Below are positions 46,259 to 56,927 of a DNA stretch of 64,000 nt, piece by piece. The translations under genes were made by a program, and so were the position numbers. This stretch comes from Glycocaulis sp. (GTDB lineage: Bacteria > Pseudomonadota > Alphaproteobacteria > Caulobacterales > Maricaulaceae), in the NCBI GenBank assembly GCA_022565665.1, contig JAIUMI010000010.1:39481-103480 (forward strand), read 5' to 3'. Numbering within the stretch: the first letter of the stretch is position 1; each line of letters opens with the position of its first letter. Under the pieces are notes generated by a model that worked only from the letters and a program-made list of their open reading frames with translations, was not told where the DNA came from and did no database searches.

Positions 46259-47194
46259 ATGCGTGTCCTGCTTTCAAGTGTTGCTGCCATGGCCCTGCTC
46301 ACGGCCTGCAATGGTGAACCCGGCGAGATGGCCGAGGACGCGGCCGATGCCGTCACCGAAGTGACGGAAGATGCGGTAGAGGCTGTTGAGGAACTGGCCG
46401 GCGGGATCGAGGAAACGGTTGAGGAAGCCGTCAGCGCGCCGACGCTGGATCAGGTGCTGACCGATCCGCGCCGCGAAGCTGATCGCGCCCGTGACCAGTA
46501 CCGCAACCCGCGTGAGACGTTGGAGTTTTTCGGCGTAGAGGCCAGTGACACCGTGGTCGAGGCGCTGCCCGGCGGTGGCTGGTATGGCCGTATCCTGGCG
46601 CCCTGGCTGGCCGCTGAAGGCCGCTATTACGGGCTGAACTACTCGATGAGCATTTTTGAGCGCCTCTTCGCCGACATGACCGACGAGCAGCGCGCCCGCC
46701 TTGAGGGCTGGGAGGCCAGCTTCCCCGCCACAGCCGCTGAATGGGGCGGTCCGGCGGCTGGGGGTTATACCCTGGGCTCTGTTCCGGAGAGCGCGGCCGG
46801 CACGGCCGATGTGGTGCTCTATATCCGTGCCCTTCACAATATGGCCCGCTTCGGCGAACTGGATGTGGCGGTGGATGACGCCTGGACGCTATTGCGCTCT
46901 GGCGGCGTGGTTGGCGTGGTTCAGCATCGCGCGCCTGCCGATGAAACCGATGAGCGCGCCGATGGCTCGCGCGGATATCTGCGTGAAGCCGATGTGATTG
47001 CGGCGTTTGAGGCGCGCGGCTTTGTGCTGGAAGCTTCCTCGGAGATCAACGCCAATCCGGACGATCCGGCCGATCACGAAATCGGCGTGTGGGCGCTGCC
47101 GCCTTCCTTGCGGGTGGACAGCGATGAGCAGCGCGAGACCAATGCCGCGATTGGCGAGACGGATCGCATGACCCTGCGGTTCAGGAAGCCGTAA
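46259..47194 (+). CDS. Lipoprotein with SAM-methyltransferase-type domain
   Basis: 311 aa. Lipobox LLTAC (Cys17), an acidic helical stalk (about res. 22-65, rich in Glu/Asp/Val), then a class I methyltransferase-like domain: EFFGVEASDTVVEALPGGGWYGRILAPWLAAEGRYYGL (motif I), VLYIRALHNMARFGELD and SGGVVGVVQHRAPADE. An exported Rossmann methyltransferase is odd because SAM is cytosolic; the fold may have another role or be inactive. GACCGGAGGAAG precedes ATG. Confidence 0.75.
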   Translation: MRVLLSSVAAMALLTACNGEPGEMAEDAADAVTEVTEDAVEAVEELAGGIEETVEEAVSAPTLDQVLTDPRREADRARDQYRNPRETLEFFGVEASDTVVEALPGGGWYGRILAPWLAAEGRYYGLNYSMSIFERLFADMTDEQRARLEGWEASFPATAAEWGGPAAGGYTLGSVPESAAGTADVVLYIRALHNMARFGELDVAVDDAWTLLRSGGVVGVVQHRAPADETDERADGSRGYLREADVIAAFEARGFVLEASSEINANPDDPADHEIGVWALPPSLRVDSDEQRETNAAIGETDRMTLRFRKP

Positions 47195-47243
47195 TTTGCC
47201 TTGTGGGTGCCTCCCCCGGTCGCCCGGGGGGGCAGCCCTCGCG

Positions 47244-47346
47244 TGTCATCCCCGGGCCGCGAAGCGGTCCCGGGGAGCCATGCCTGTAATTGAGGGACCG
47301 CGGCACTATCTCAGGCATGGGTCACCCGCCTGCGCGGGGGTGACGA
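47244..47346. repeat. Two-arm palindromic element, copy G, with REP hairpin
   Basis: Left arm 47244-47286 (TGTCATCCCCGGGCCGCGAA ... GGGGAGCCATGCCTG), right arm 47312-47346 inverted but shorter (CAGGCATGGGTCACCCGCC ... GGGGGTGACGA). A separate REP hairpin sits at 47375-47400. Fills the gap between convergent genes. Confidence 0.8.
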
Positions 47347-47456
47347 GACTGTAGCTAGCCTCGCCAAATCCGCGTTTTCCCGGCGAACGCCGGGATCCAG
47401 ACAAAAAAACTGGGCACCGGCTGATCCCGGTGAAACGCGGGCAGGCGGCTAACCCC

Positions 47457-47828
47457 TTAACCCCGCGCCACCATGCCTTCATTGCAGGCGCGTTCGATGG
47501 CGAGACGGTCCGGCTCGGGCAGGGGGTCTGGATGGCGGACCGTCTGGCGCACGGTATTGGGCGGTTGCAGCGCGGCGGCATGGCAGGTGAGCACCTGCGT
47601 CAGCTCGGCGGCTGTCATCTCGTAAATCTCGCCGGGCAGGGTGCGCCCTTGCGCATCAATCGGCCGGATGGTGGTGAACAGGCAGCGCCGGGCCTGGAAG
47701 GAAGCGCCGTTCATCTGCTCCGTGTCGGTCTCGATGCGGTATAGGCCGGGATCGAGCGCCCGGCAGCTCGAATCCAGCCGGAAGGCGCTATCTATCAGCA
47801 AGGTGTAGTGTTCAAACTTGATCGTCAT
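47457..47828 (-). CDS. Hypothetical protein
   Basis: 123 aa, soluble, no signal peptide and no recognised family. Begins MTIKFEHYTLLIDSAFRLDSS and carries four Cys (near 22, 49, 82 and 115). ATG at complement 47828 is preceded by GGAAGAGG-type sequence; a longer frame to 47885 exists. The start lies 69 bp downstream of the stop of the 38-aa ORF on the same strand. Confidence 0.6.
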   Translation of the reverse strand: MTIKFEHYTLLIDSAFRLDSSCRALDPGLYRIETDTEQMNGASFQARRCLFTTIRPIDAQGRTLPGEIYEMTAAELTQVLTCHAAALQPPNTVRQTVRHPDPLPEPDRLAIERACNEGMVARG

Positions 47829-47897
47829 GACATGAAGCCTCTTCCAAGGAGGCGGAAACAGATGCGGGGTTCCCCCCGCATCCATACACCGGCGAGC

Positions 47898-48014
47898 CTA
47901 TTTGCTCTGCGTTCCGGTTTTCGCCGGATTTTGTTCCGGCTTGTTGGCAGGCTTGTGCTCAGCCGCTTTGTTTTTCGACTGGTCCTGCGGAGGGGTTTTT
48001 TCATTGTTTGACAT
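47898..48014 (-). CDS. 38-aa hydrophilic small protein
   Basis: Too short for usual gene calling. MSNNEKTPPQDQSKNKAAEH, then a Lys/Pro/Gln-rich tail to TGTQSK. No hydrophobic residues of note, so probably disordered. AAGGAT stands 8 nt before the ATG on the minus strand, and an AT-rich promoter-like patch lies upstream. The composition resembles small stress or unknown basic proteins. Coding status is likely but not certain. Confidence 0.5.
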   Translation of the reverse strand: MSNNEKTPPQDQSKNKAAEHKPANKPEQNPAKTGTQSK

Positions 48015-48200
48015 GATAAATATCCTTAAAAATCGGAGCGCAATGGCTGAAAGCCATATATTGCTGTTGCTCCATATTTAATATGGCACATTTTTACTAA
48101 AGTTACAATGCCTCTAACATTTATATTATTTCGAAAATTTCGAAAAGTAATTTTGAATAATACATTATTTTATTTTTACAATTTTGCATCGAGCAAATCC
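48015..48200. other. AT-rich island upstream of the small ORF
   Basis: About 185 bp much richer in A and T than the rest of the window, with two TTTCGAAA palindromes (48129-48136 and 48138-48145). With copy H it fills the 366-bp gap between the 38-aa ORF and the TauD gene; no further gene seen. Promoter, or trace of foreign DNA. Confidence 0.6.
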
Positions 48201-48254
48201 GCGAAGGCTTCATGGGCGAGATTGAGCTGCCGAGTGGGGGTGGCTCCTCCCGCC

Positions 48255-48358
48255 TGTCATCCTCCGGCCGCGTAGCGGTCCGGGGGACCCATGCCTGCAA
48301 CGAACCCGCTAGCTCAAAGGTCTCAGGCATGGGTCACCGGCATAAAGCGGGTGATGAC
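48255..48358. repeat. Two-arm palindromic element, copy H
   Basis: Left arm 48255-48299 (TGTCATCCTCCGGCCGCGTA ... GGGGACCCATGCCTGCA), right arm 48324-48358 inverted and shorter (CAGGCATGGGTCACCGGCA ... GGGTGATGAC). Loop contains GCTAGCTCAAA, as in copy E. Stands 23 bp after the TauD gene stop. Confidence 0.85.
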
Positions 48359-48380
48359 CTTTGTGGAGCCGGCAGCTTCC

Positions 48381-49229
48381 TTAAGGCCCCGCGACGGTCG
48401 TACGGTGCATCAGCCGGGCATGGCCGTCATAGCCGCCGGTTGCCATGTGCTGGGTGCAGCGATTGTCCCACATCAGCAGCATGTCGTCCTGCCATTTGTG
48501 GCGGTAGACGAAGCGCTCGTCATGCGTGACGCCATACAGCTCGACGAGGAGGAAGAAGGCGTCCTCGTCGGAGAGCCCTTCCACCGTTTTCACATAGCCC
48601 GGATTGATGAAGAGCGCCTTGCGGCCCGTCTCCGGATGCACGCGCACGATGGGGTGGGATTTCGTATTGAGGGCGTCTTCGGATGCTTTGATCGTCATGG
48701 AGCGGTCCGATCCGTCGCCCTTGCCATAGACGCCGTCTGGCGCATAGGCGAGGGCGGCCGAGTGGACGGCTTTCAGCCCTTCGATCTTCGCCTTCATCTC
48801 GTCTGACAGCGCCTCATAGGCGGCATAGCCATTGCAGAACAGCGTGTCGCCGCCCACCGGAGGCGTGATCTTGGAATGCAGGATCGTGCCGGCTGGCGGG
48901 GTGTCCTGAAAGCTCCAGTCGGAATGCCAGGCAGCGGCAAAGACGGAGGCCTTCTCGGTCGCCGCGCGCTTCACCTCGATAATGTGGGGGTGGCCCTCGA
49001 TTGGAGCGATGAAGGGGTCATCGCCAAAGGGGCCGAAATACTGCGTGAAACGCTCCAGGTCCTCATGGCTCATGGGCTGGTCGGGAAAGGCGAGGACGAG
49101 GTGGTCCAGCCATGCCTTGCGGATAGCGGCCACCTCCTCATCGGTGAGCGGCTTTGAGAGATCGACGCCAGTGACAAAGGCACCAAGGCTGGCGCCGGTG
49201 GGTGTGACCTTGATGTGTGAAGCGGCCAT
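48381..49229 (-). CDS. TauD/TfdA-family 2-oxoglutarate dioxygenase
   Basis: 282 aa. Fe(II) triad His102/Asp104 (AAWHSDWSF) and His261 (RCTQHMATGG), with the 2OG-binding Arg in RLMHRTT. Catalyses oxygen-dependent hydroxylation such as taurine desulfonation, but the substrate cannot be told from sequence. Start at complement 49229 with GGAGGAG upstream; the longer frame reaches into the transporter gap. Next to a BCCT osmolyte transporter, which hints at a charged amine or sulfonate substrate. Confidence 0.88.
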   Translation of the reverse strand: MAASHIKVTPTGASLGAFVTGVDLSKPLTDEEVAAIRKAWLDHLVLAFPDQPMSHEDLERFTQYFGPFGDDPFIAPIEGHPHIIEVKRAATEKASVFAAAWHSDWSFQDTPPAGTILHSKITPPVGGDTLFCNGYAAYEALSDEMKAKIEGLKAVHSAALAYAPDGVYGKGDGSDRSMTIKASEDALNTKSHPIVRVHPETGRKALFINPGYVKTVEGLSDEDAFFLLVELYGVTHDERFVYRHKWQDDMLLMWDNRCTQHMATGGYDGHARLMHRTTVAGP

Positions 49230-49300
49230 GGCGCTGTCGTCTCCTCCCGTTTTTTGCCAAGGCTGCAGGCGGGCGGCGGAGAGGTCAAGCAGGCGCTTTG

Positions 49301-51256
<1,956 letters not shown>

Positions 51257-51280
51257 CGGGCTTGCCTTTGCTGGCGGGTA

Positions 51281-53299
51281 TCAGGCGGCGTGTGACGGGC
51301 GCGTATCGCGCCGCCAGTCGGTGAGGGCGGGGCCGAGCGCGTCTTTCAGCGGGTCCAGGAAGGGCTCGAACGCCTTCCATTGCTCAAGGCCGCTCCGGTA
51401 GAGGGGCTGACGCACCTGTTCGGAGCTGGCGGTGCGCACCTCCCGGCGGGTCTTGTGAAAATCGATGCAGGTCTGCTCGAAGGGCAGGCCGCAGAAATCG
51501 AGAATGCGGCGCACCTGCGCCTCGATATCGTCCACCACATCCTCGTGGATGACGCGCAGCACGGCGCCGGGCTGCACCGCGTCCCAATGGTCCATCAGGT
51601 CAACATAGGCCCGGTAATAGCGCCCGATCTCCTCCAGCCCGTAGGTGAACTCCTGCCCCTCGGCGAAGAGTTGCTTGAAGCCGGAAAAGCAGCACGCCAT
51701 GGGATGGCGGCGCGCATCGATGATCTTCGCGTTCGGCAGGATCAGGCGGATCAGCGCTATATGCCGGAAATTATTGGGCATCTTGTCGGTGAAGAAGGGC
51801 GCGCCCTTGCGGTGGATCGCTGTCTCCTCGATATAGCGCTGCCCCAGCGCGGCCAGCTCTTCGCCCTCCATCTCGTGCAGGATACGCGGATAGCGCGTGC
51901 GGTCAGACCGGTCGCGCCCGCGCAAGCCATGGGCGGTGGCCAGGATGTTGGGCAGTTCCAGCGTGCCATCGACCTGGCTGTGCGAGGCGAGGATCTGTTC
52001 CAGCAGGGTGGAGCCGGCGCGCGGCAGGCCAACAATGAAGACCGGGGCGGGGTCGTCATGGCCCTTGCCGGATTGTTTCGCGAACAGTTCCGGCGTGCAC
52101 AGGGCCTTTTGCGCCTCCAGCTCCTCCTCCATCTGGTCAGAGGTGTAGCGGGTCTGGCGGCGTTTGAGTTCATTGCCGCGCGCATAGGCGGCAAAGGCGT
52201 TCGCAAAGTCCTCGCGGTCCTCATACGCCTTGCCGAGCGCGAAACTCAGATGAATGCGCTGGGCGTGGGGGAGGGCGCCGTCAGCCTCGCTTTTCTCCAT
52301 CGCGGTCAGCTCATCATCGGAGAAGCGATAGGTTTTCAGATTGGCCAGCGCATACCAGGCATCGGCGTGGGCGGGCTGGCTTTTTAGCGCGGCGGTGTAG
52401 GAGGCGATGGCTTTCTCGCTTTCGCCTGCGGTTTTCAGCGCATGGCCGCGCGAGGTGAGGGTGGCCGGATCGTGGGGGAGGGTTTCCAGCACGCGGTCGA
52501 AGGCGGCAAGGGCGGTTTCGTAATCGCCCGTCTGCATTGCCTCGATGGCGAAATGGGAGAGGAAGACCGGGCTGTCCGGATCGCGATCCAGAAGGGCGCG
52601 GGCCTGTTCCAGCGCGGCCGCGAATTTCTGCCGCTTGCGTAGCACCTGGATGTAATCAAGCCGCACCTGGGCATTGTCCGGCTCGAACTCCAGCGCACTT
52701 TCCAGCAGGAATTCCGCGTCATCGGTGACGTTGAAACGCACACCGATCTCGGCGAGCAGGCGCATCGCCTCGACATGCTTCGGGTTGGCTTTCAGGAAGG
52801 AGCGGCACAGCGTTTCGGCGCGCAGAAGCCGGCCCTCATAAAGATGGTGCATGACCGCAATGAGGGGCCTGGGCAGGGCCGCTACACGCTCGCCTTGCGC
52901 GCGCGCGGCAGCACTGTCCTGCGCACGGCCCATGGCGGCGAGGATATCGGCCTGCGCAGCCCAGCTGGCGGTCAGGGCCGGATTATACTGGCAGGCGCGG
53001 GCATAGGCGGAGAGGGCGCGCTCGTTCTGGCTTAACGCGCGCCACAGATGGCCTTCCTCCTGCCAGGCACGGCCAAATTCGGGCTGGACGGTTTTGAGCC
53101 TGTCCAGCGTGGCGGTCGCCTCGTTGAACCGTTCCAGATAGCGCTGGCAGACAGCGGCCATGTAGAGCGCTTCGCCATGGTCCGGCTCTGCTTTCAGCAC
53201 TGGCGCAAGCGCGGTGAGCGCATCGTCGAACGCGCCTTGCATCACCTTGTCCTGCGCGGCTTTCAGGGCCGCATCATGTGGGCTGGAAGTGTCGTTCAA
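51281..53299 (-). CDS. TPR-repeat sulfotransferase-domain protein
   Basis: 672 aa. The N-terminal two-thirds are tandem TPR helices (LKAEPDHGEALYMAAVCQRYLERFNEATATLD and similar to about res. 360). The C-terminal third is a P-loop sulfotransferase domain with PVFIVGLPRAGSTLLEQILASH (PAPS phosphosulfate loop) and MPNNFRHIALIRLILPNAKIIDARRHP. Such TPR-sulfotransferases are common in marine alphas; acceptor unknown. The start seems to be TTG (complement 53299); the next Met is at residue 20. Lies 24 bp from the BCCT gene. Confidence 0.85.
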   Translation of the reverse strand: MNDTSSPHDAALKAAQDKVMQGAFDDALTALAPVLKAEPDHGEALYMAAVCQRYLERFNEATATLDRLKTVQPEFGRAWQEEGHLWRALSQNERALSAYARACQYNPALTASWAAQADILAAMGRAQDSAAARAQGERVAALPRPLIAVMHHLYEGRLLRAETLCRSFLKANPKHVEAMRLLAEIGVRFNVTDDAEFLLESALEFEPDNAQVRLDYIQVLRKRQKFAAALEQARALLDRDPDSPVFLSHFAIEAMQTGDYETALAAFDRVLETLPHDPATLTSRGHALKTAGESEKAIASYTAALKSQPAHADAWYALANLKTYRFSDDELTAMEKSEADGALPHAQRIHLSFALGKAYEDREDFANAFAAYARGNELKRRQTRYTSDQMEEELEAQKALCTPELFAKQSGKGHDDPAPVFIVGLPRAGSTLLEQILASHSQVDGTLELPNILATAHGLRGRDRSDRTRYPRILHEMEGEELAALGQRYIEETAIHRKGAPFFTDKMPNNFRHIALIRLILPNAKIIDARRHPMACCFSGFKQLFAEGQEFTYGLEEIGRYYRAYVDLMDHWDAVQPGAVLRVIHEDVVDDIEAQVRRILDFCGLPFEQTCIDFHKTRREVRTASSEQVRQPLYRSGLEQWKAFEPFLDPLKDALGPALTDWRRDTRPSHAA

Positions 53300-53323
53300 A
53301 TCATGCCCCGCCAGAGAAAAGAG

Positions 53324-53350
53324 AAAGCGTCCCGCAGGGCGGGACGCTTT
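53324..53350 (-). terminator. Hairpin terminator of the TonB receptor gene
   Basis: 12-bp perfect stem (53324-53335 with 53339-53350) with a 3-nt loop, followed on the minus strand by a T-rich tail. It lies between the receptor stop and the TPR-sulfotransferase start, so the latter may have its own promoter or depend on read-through. Confidence 0.8.
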
Positions 53351-53399
53351 CCATTATCGGCCATGAGGCCTTTGAGACAACACCGCGAGGTGTTCCAGA

Positions 53400-56015
53400 T
53401 CAGTACTGGACACCGACACGGACGCCGATCGTGCGCGGACGCATGATCGTTACCCGCTCGCGGTCGAACACGAAGTTATTGCTGAGCTGGGCCCGCTCAT
53501 TCGTGATGTTGTCGGCAAACAGCTCCACCCGCCACTGGTCGGCAGCAAGGCCGGCCGAGAAGGAGAACACGGTGTAGCTGTCCAGATCGGCCGAGTTGAT
53601 GTCGATGACATCACTGCGCGAGCCGTCCGAGTAGATGACCTGGGGCATGACGTGCGCCGTCCAGCCATTATCGGTGTTCCACTCATAACGGGCGCGTAGA
53701 TTGCCCTGGAAGCTCGGTGCGAAAGCGAGATCAGACCCGGCGGTCACATCATCGGTCGGCGTGATGACGCGGGTGATCTCGGTGTCGAGGAAGGAGAAGG
53801 CACCTGCCACAGTCAGGCCGGGAACGGCCATCGGTGCCCAGGTCACATCGCCTTCAAGCCCGCGGATTTCTGCGTCCGCCGCATTGTCGGAGAAGAACAG
53901 GTTCACGATGCTCGGATCGAAGATCGTGGTCTGCAGGCGGTCGATCTCGACATAGAAGATGCTGCCGTTAAAGCGCAGCTGGCGGTCGAACATTTCTGTC
54001 TTCCAGCCGAACTCGTAATTGCGCACATCGTCGGTATCGAGCGCGAACGGCACGGTATAGCCGCCCGGTCCGGGCGCGCCGCCGGGACGGTTCAGCAGAC
54101 CCGGACGGAAGCCTTCCGAATAGGTCAGGTAGAACAGCGTCTCAGGGGTGGGCGTCCATGTGCCGGTCACCTTGGTGATGACGCCAGTGGTGTGGGCCGA
54201 TGAGGGCGCTCGCACCGAATTGAAGATCTGCGTGGCCTGGGCGGTGGTGTAGCCCATCGCCTCAATGTCCGCGATCGAGTCGGCCATGGTGAAGGTCTGG
54301 CGCAGGGCCGGATCACACGAGCCGATGAAGGTGAAGGTTCCAGACCCGTCATAAAGATCGGAAATATTGGTACCGAACGCGTTCTGGTCGGCGGCTGCGC
54401 CCGAATTACAGAAGGACGAGTTCGCCGTCCCCTCAAGGCCGACATCAATGTCGTACCAGCGAGCCCCCAGCGTGATGGCGAAGGTGTTCGGCACGACGTC
54501 CAGCGTCACTTCGCCGAACACGCCAAGCTGTTCGTCGGTGCGGCGCACATCATTGCGGAAGATCACGCCTGCGGGGAACGGTCCGGGATCAGACTGGAAG
54601 GCGCCCGGGAAGGGGAAGTTCGGCGCAAACGGGCCGAACGGCTCGGCCGCCAGCATGCCCGGATAGTGGAAGTCATTGCGCTCCACCAGGGTCAGGTCGC
54701 TGTAGAACGCGCCGAACGTGGCACGCAGGCGATGCTCCTGCGGTGTGGTCGCGCGCAGCTCGTGGGTCCACACATCGGTCTGCGAGGTGGAGTTCACGAA
54801 CAGGTTCGGAGCCTGACACGTGCCCGCCGGATCGGCTGCGCCCGGATAGGTCACCGAGCCGTCGCAGATATAATAGGGCAGGTACTGGCCGACGAAGAGA
54901 TAATCCGAATAGTCCACGCGCTGATCGGTGGAGCGGTCTGTATAGGCACCCGCATACACCACATCGAGCATGCCGATGCGCCCTTCGGCGGTCCAGTTCA
55001 CGTTCTTGAACTCGTCCTCGATGCGGTCCTGCTCAAAGCGCTGGATCTGCAGATCGTCAAGCTCGGGATCGACGAAGAAGACGCCATCGGCTTCAACGCG
55101 CTGCTGCGCGTAGCCAACCGTCAGGCGCCAGTCATTGTCGAACTCGTAGCGGCCCGACACGCGGAAACCGGCATAGGTGGTGGAGTTGAAATTCTCCTGC
55201 ACCAGCCCGGCATTGTCCGCGTCGATGAAGTTCACGCCGGACAGGTCAGCGGTGGACTGGAAGCCCGCGCGCTGGGCCGAGACCGGCACGCCATTGGCGC
55301 GCATCGTGCCTTCGGGGCGGAAGCGGGCCGATTCCGACACGTTGCGGGTGCCGTGCACATTATCGATATAGCCGCCCTGATTATCCACATAGGCGACCGC
55401 GCGCAGGGCGAAATTGTCGCCCAGCGGCAGGTTCACCACGGCGTGGACCTGATTGCTCATATCCCCGTCCTGGGTGAAGGACACACCGGCCTGCGAGGAC
55501 GCCGAAAATTCGCCGATCACCGGCTTGTTGGTGATCATGCGTACCGTACCGGCCTGCGAGCTTGCACCGTAGAGCGTGCCCTGCGGTCCGGGCAGCACCT
55601 CGACGCGCTCCAGATCGACCGCATAGACATCAAGATTACGGCCCGGCTGCGCGAGCGGCTGCTCATCAAGATAGAAGGCGACATTGGGCGACAGGCCCGC
55701 AACACCGGCCACCGTCAGGTTCGGCGTCGTCGAGGCGATGCCCCGGATATAGATTGTGCTCTGGCCCGGTCCGCTGCCGCCAGCGGTGATGCCGGGCAGC
55801 TGGGTCAGATAATCAGTGAAGGTATCAACACGCAGCTCATCAAGCGCGCTGGCATCCAGTGCGCTGACGGCTACGGGAATGGATTGTGCGTCGGCCTCGG
55901 TCTTGGTGGCCGTCACGGTGATGGTTTCCACCTGCGCGCTCGCTGCGCCCGCACCGGCCAGCATGGCCGCGGAAAGAATCGTGCTCGTGAGCACTCGTTG
56001 CTTGAACGATCTCAA
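53400..56015 (-). CDS. TonB-dependent outer-membrane receptor
   Basis: 871 aa. Signal peptide (LTSTILSAAMLAGAGAASAQ), TonB box region (ETITVTATKTEADAQSIPVAVSALDASALDEL), plug domain (about 45-165, with GQSTIYIRGIA and PGPQGTLYGASSQAGTVRM), then a 22-strand barrel ending in an aromatic residue (VRVGVQY). Substrate unknown: siderophore, glycan, B12 and other ligands are all possible. Start is TTG (complement 56015) with GAGGG 8 nt upstream. Divergent from a MarR gene across 330 bp. Confidence 0.95.
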   Translation of the reverse strand: MRSFKQRVLTSTILSAAMLAGAGAASAQVETITVTATKTEADAQSIPVAVSALDASALDELRVDTFTDYLTQLPGITAGGSGPGQSTIYIRGIASTTPNLTVAGVAGLSPNVAFYLDEQPLAQPGRNLDVYAVDLERVEVLPGPQGTLYGASSQAGTVRMITNKPVIGEFSASSQAGVSFTQDGDMSNQVHAVVNLPLGDNFALRAVAYVDNQGGYIDNVHGTRNVSESARFRPEGTMRANGVPVSAQRAGFQSTADLSGVNFIDADNAGLVQENFNSTTYAGFRVSGRYEFDNDWRLTVGYAQQRVEADGVFFVDPELDDLQIQRFEQDRIEDEFKNVNWTAEGRIGMLDVVYAGAYTDRSTDQRVDYSDYLFVGQYLPYYICDGSVTYPGAADPAGTCQAPNLFVNSTSQTDVWTHELRATTPQEHRLRATFGAFYSDLTLVERNDFHYPGMLAAEPFGPFAPNFPFPGAFQSDPGPFPAGVIFRNDVRRTDEQLGVFGEVTLDVVPNTFAITLGARWYDIDVGLEGTANSSFCNSGAAADQNAFGTNISDLYDGSGTFTFIGSCDPALRQTFTMADSIADIEAMGYTTAQATQIFNSVRAPSSAHTTGVITKVTGTWTPTPETLFYLTYSEGFRPGLLNRPGGAPGPGGYTVPFALDTDDVRNYEFGWKTEMFDRQLRFNGSIFYVEIDRLQTTIFDPSIVNLFFSDNAADAEIRGLEGDVTWAPMAVPGLTVAGAFSFLDTEITRVITPTDDVTAGSDLAFAPSFQGNLRARYEWNTDNGWTAHVMPQVIYSDGSRSDVIDINSADLDSYTVFSFSAGLAADQWRVELFADNITNERAQLSNNFVFDRERVTIMRPRTIGVRVGVQY

Positions 56016-56345
56016 AGGTCCGCCCTCTTATTGCTTGAATGGTTCGGGGGCGAGTTATAGGGATCGAATCGGCGATGGCCAGTTTCGTTTCCTGTTGAAA
56101 GTATTTTCTGGTGCCGACTTGCTTACAGTTTCCTCAACGATCGTTCATACGACGCTGATTATAATGTATGAATTCTATATGTGACATGATTGCAACGATA
56201 AAAACCGCATTGTGGCGGCAGGGTTTTGTGGGAGAGCATCCCCGGCGAATCCATTGTGGCCGAAGCATTTCAGGCCGAGGCTTGGCCTTGCCCCTCCAAG
56301 CGCACTAGAACGGTGTCTGGTAAGGCTGGCCCCGGAAATTCTTCA
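56016..56345. promoter_or_regulatory. Divergent promoter region with inverted repeat
   Basis: 330 bp between the TonB receptor and MarR genes, AT-rich at 56080-56200. It holds an inverted repeat TTCATAC (56144-56150) and GTATGAA (56166-56172), 15 bp apart, a plausible MarR-type operator. The GTATGAA word is also the core of the aceA operator candidate. No ORF that I would call coding, apart from a possible extended MarR start at 56226. Confidence 0.5.
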
Positions 56346-56852
56346 GTGAAAGACCATGACGATATCCTCATCGCCCTGCGCCGGATCATCCGGGCGGTGC
56401 ATCTGCGTTCGAAAAAGCTGGAGAAGGATACCGGGCTGACCGCGCCGCAATTCATTGTGCTGCAGACGCTGGCGCGTCATGGCGCAATGAAGCCGAGCGC
56501 CCTGTCACGGGAAATCTCGCTGAGCCAGCCCACCGTCACCGCGATTCTCGACCGGCTGAAGCGCGCCGGGCTGATCGTGCGCACTGAAAGCGCCACCGAC
56601 CGGCGCGCGCTGCCTGCGGAGATTACCGAGAAGGGCAGGGCAGTGATCGGGACCGCGCCGGAATTGCTGCAGGCGGGCTTTCTCAAGGCCTTCCGCAAGC
56701 TGCCCGACTGGGAGCAGCACATGCTGATCGGGGCGCTGCAGCGCGTTGCCGAGTTGATGGATGCGCGAGATGTGGATGCCTCGCCCATCCTTACAGGCGG
56801 GGCGGAGATGGAAGGGGCTGCGCCGGGCGCGGACGATCAGAAGAAGCCCTGA
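56346..56852 (+). CDS. MarR-family transcriptional regulator
   Basis: 168 aa winged-helix repressor. Core HLRSKKLEKDTGLTAPQFIVLQTLARHGAMKPSALSREISLSQPTVTAILDRLKRAGLIVRTESATDRRA shows the recognition helix and the wing with the DRRA signature. GTG 56346 gives the family length; a longer frame from 56226 adds 40 residues without family match. May regulate the divergent TonB receptor through the inverted repeat. pccA follows 75 bp later. Confidence 0.88.
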   Translation: MKDHDDILIALRRIIRAVHLRSKKLEKDTGLTAPQFIVLQTLARHGAMKPSALSREISLSQPTVTAILDRLKRAGLIVRTESATDRRALPAEITEKGRAVIGTAPELLQAGFLKAFRKLPDWEQHMLIGALQRVAELMDARDVDASPILTGGAEMEGAAPGADDQKKP

Positions 56853-56927
56853 CTTGCAGGAGGCCGAGGGCGCGGGCTAAACCCGGCGCGGAAACATCCT
56901 GTTCCTTCCTTCAGCCGGTACAGCTTC

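Noticed and set aside
54666-56060. 464-aa plus-strand ORF opposite the TonB receptor
   Set aside because: The minus strand gives a full receptor with plug and barrel; the plus frame shows no domain.
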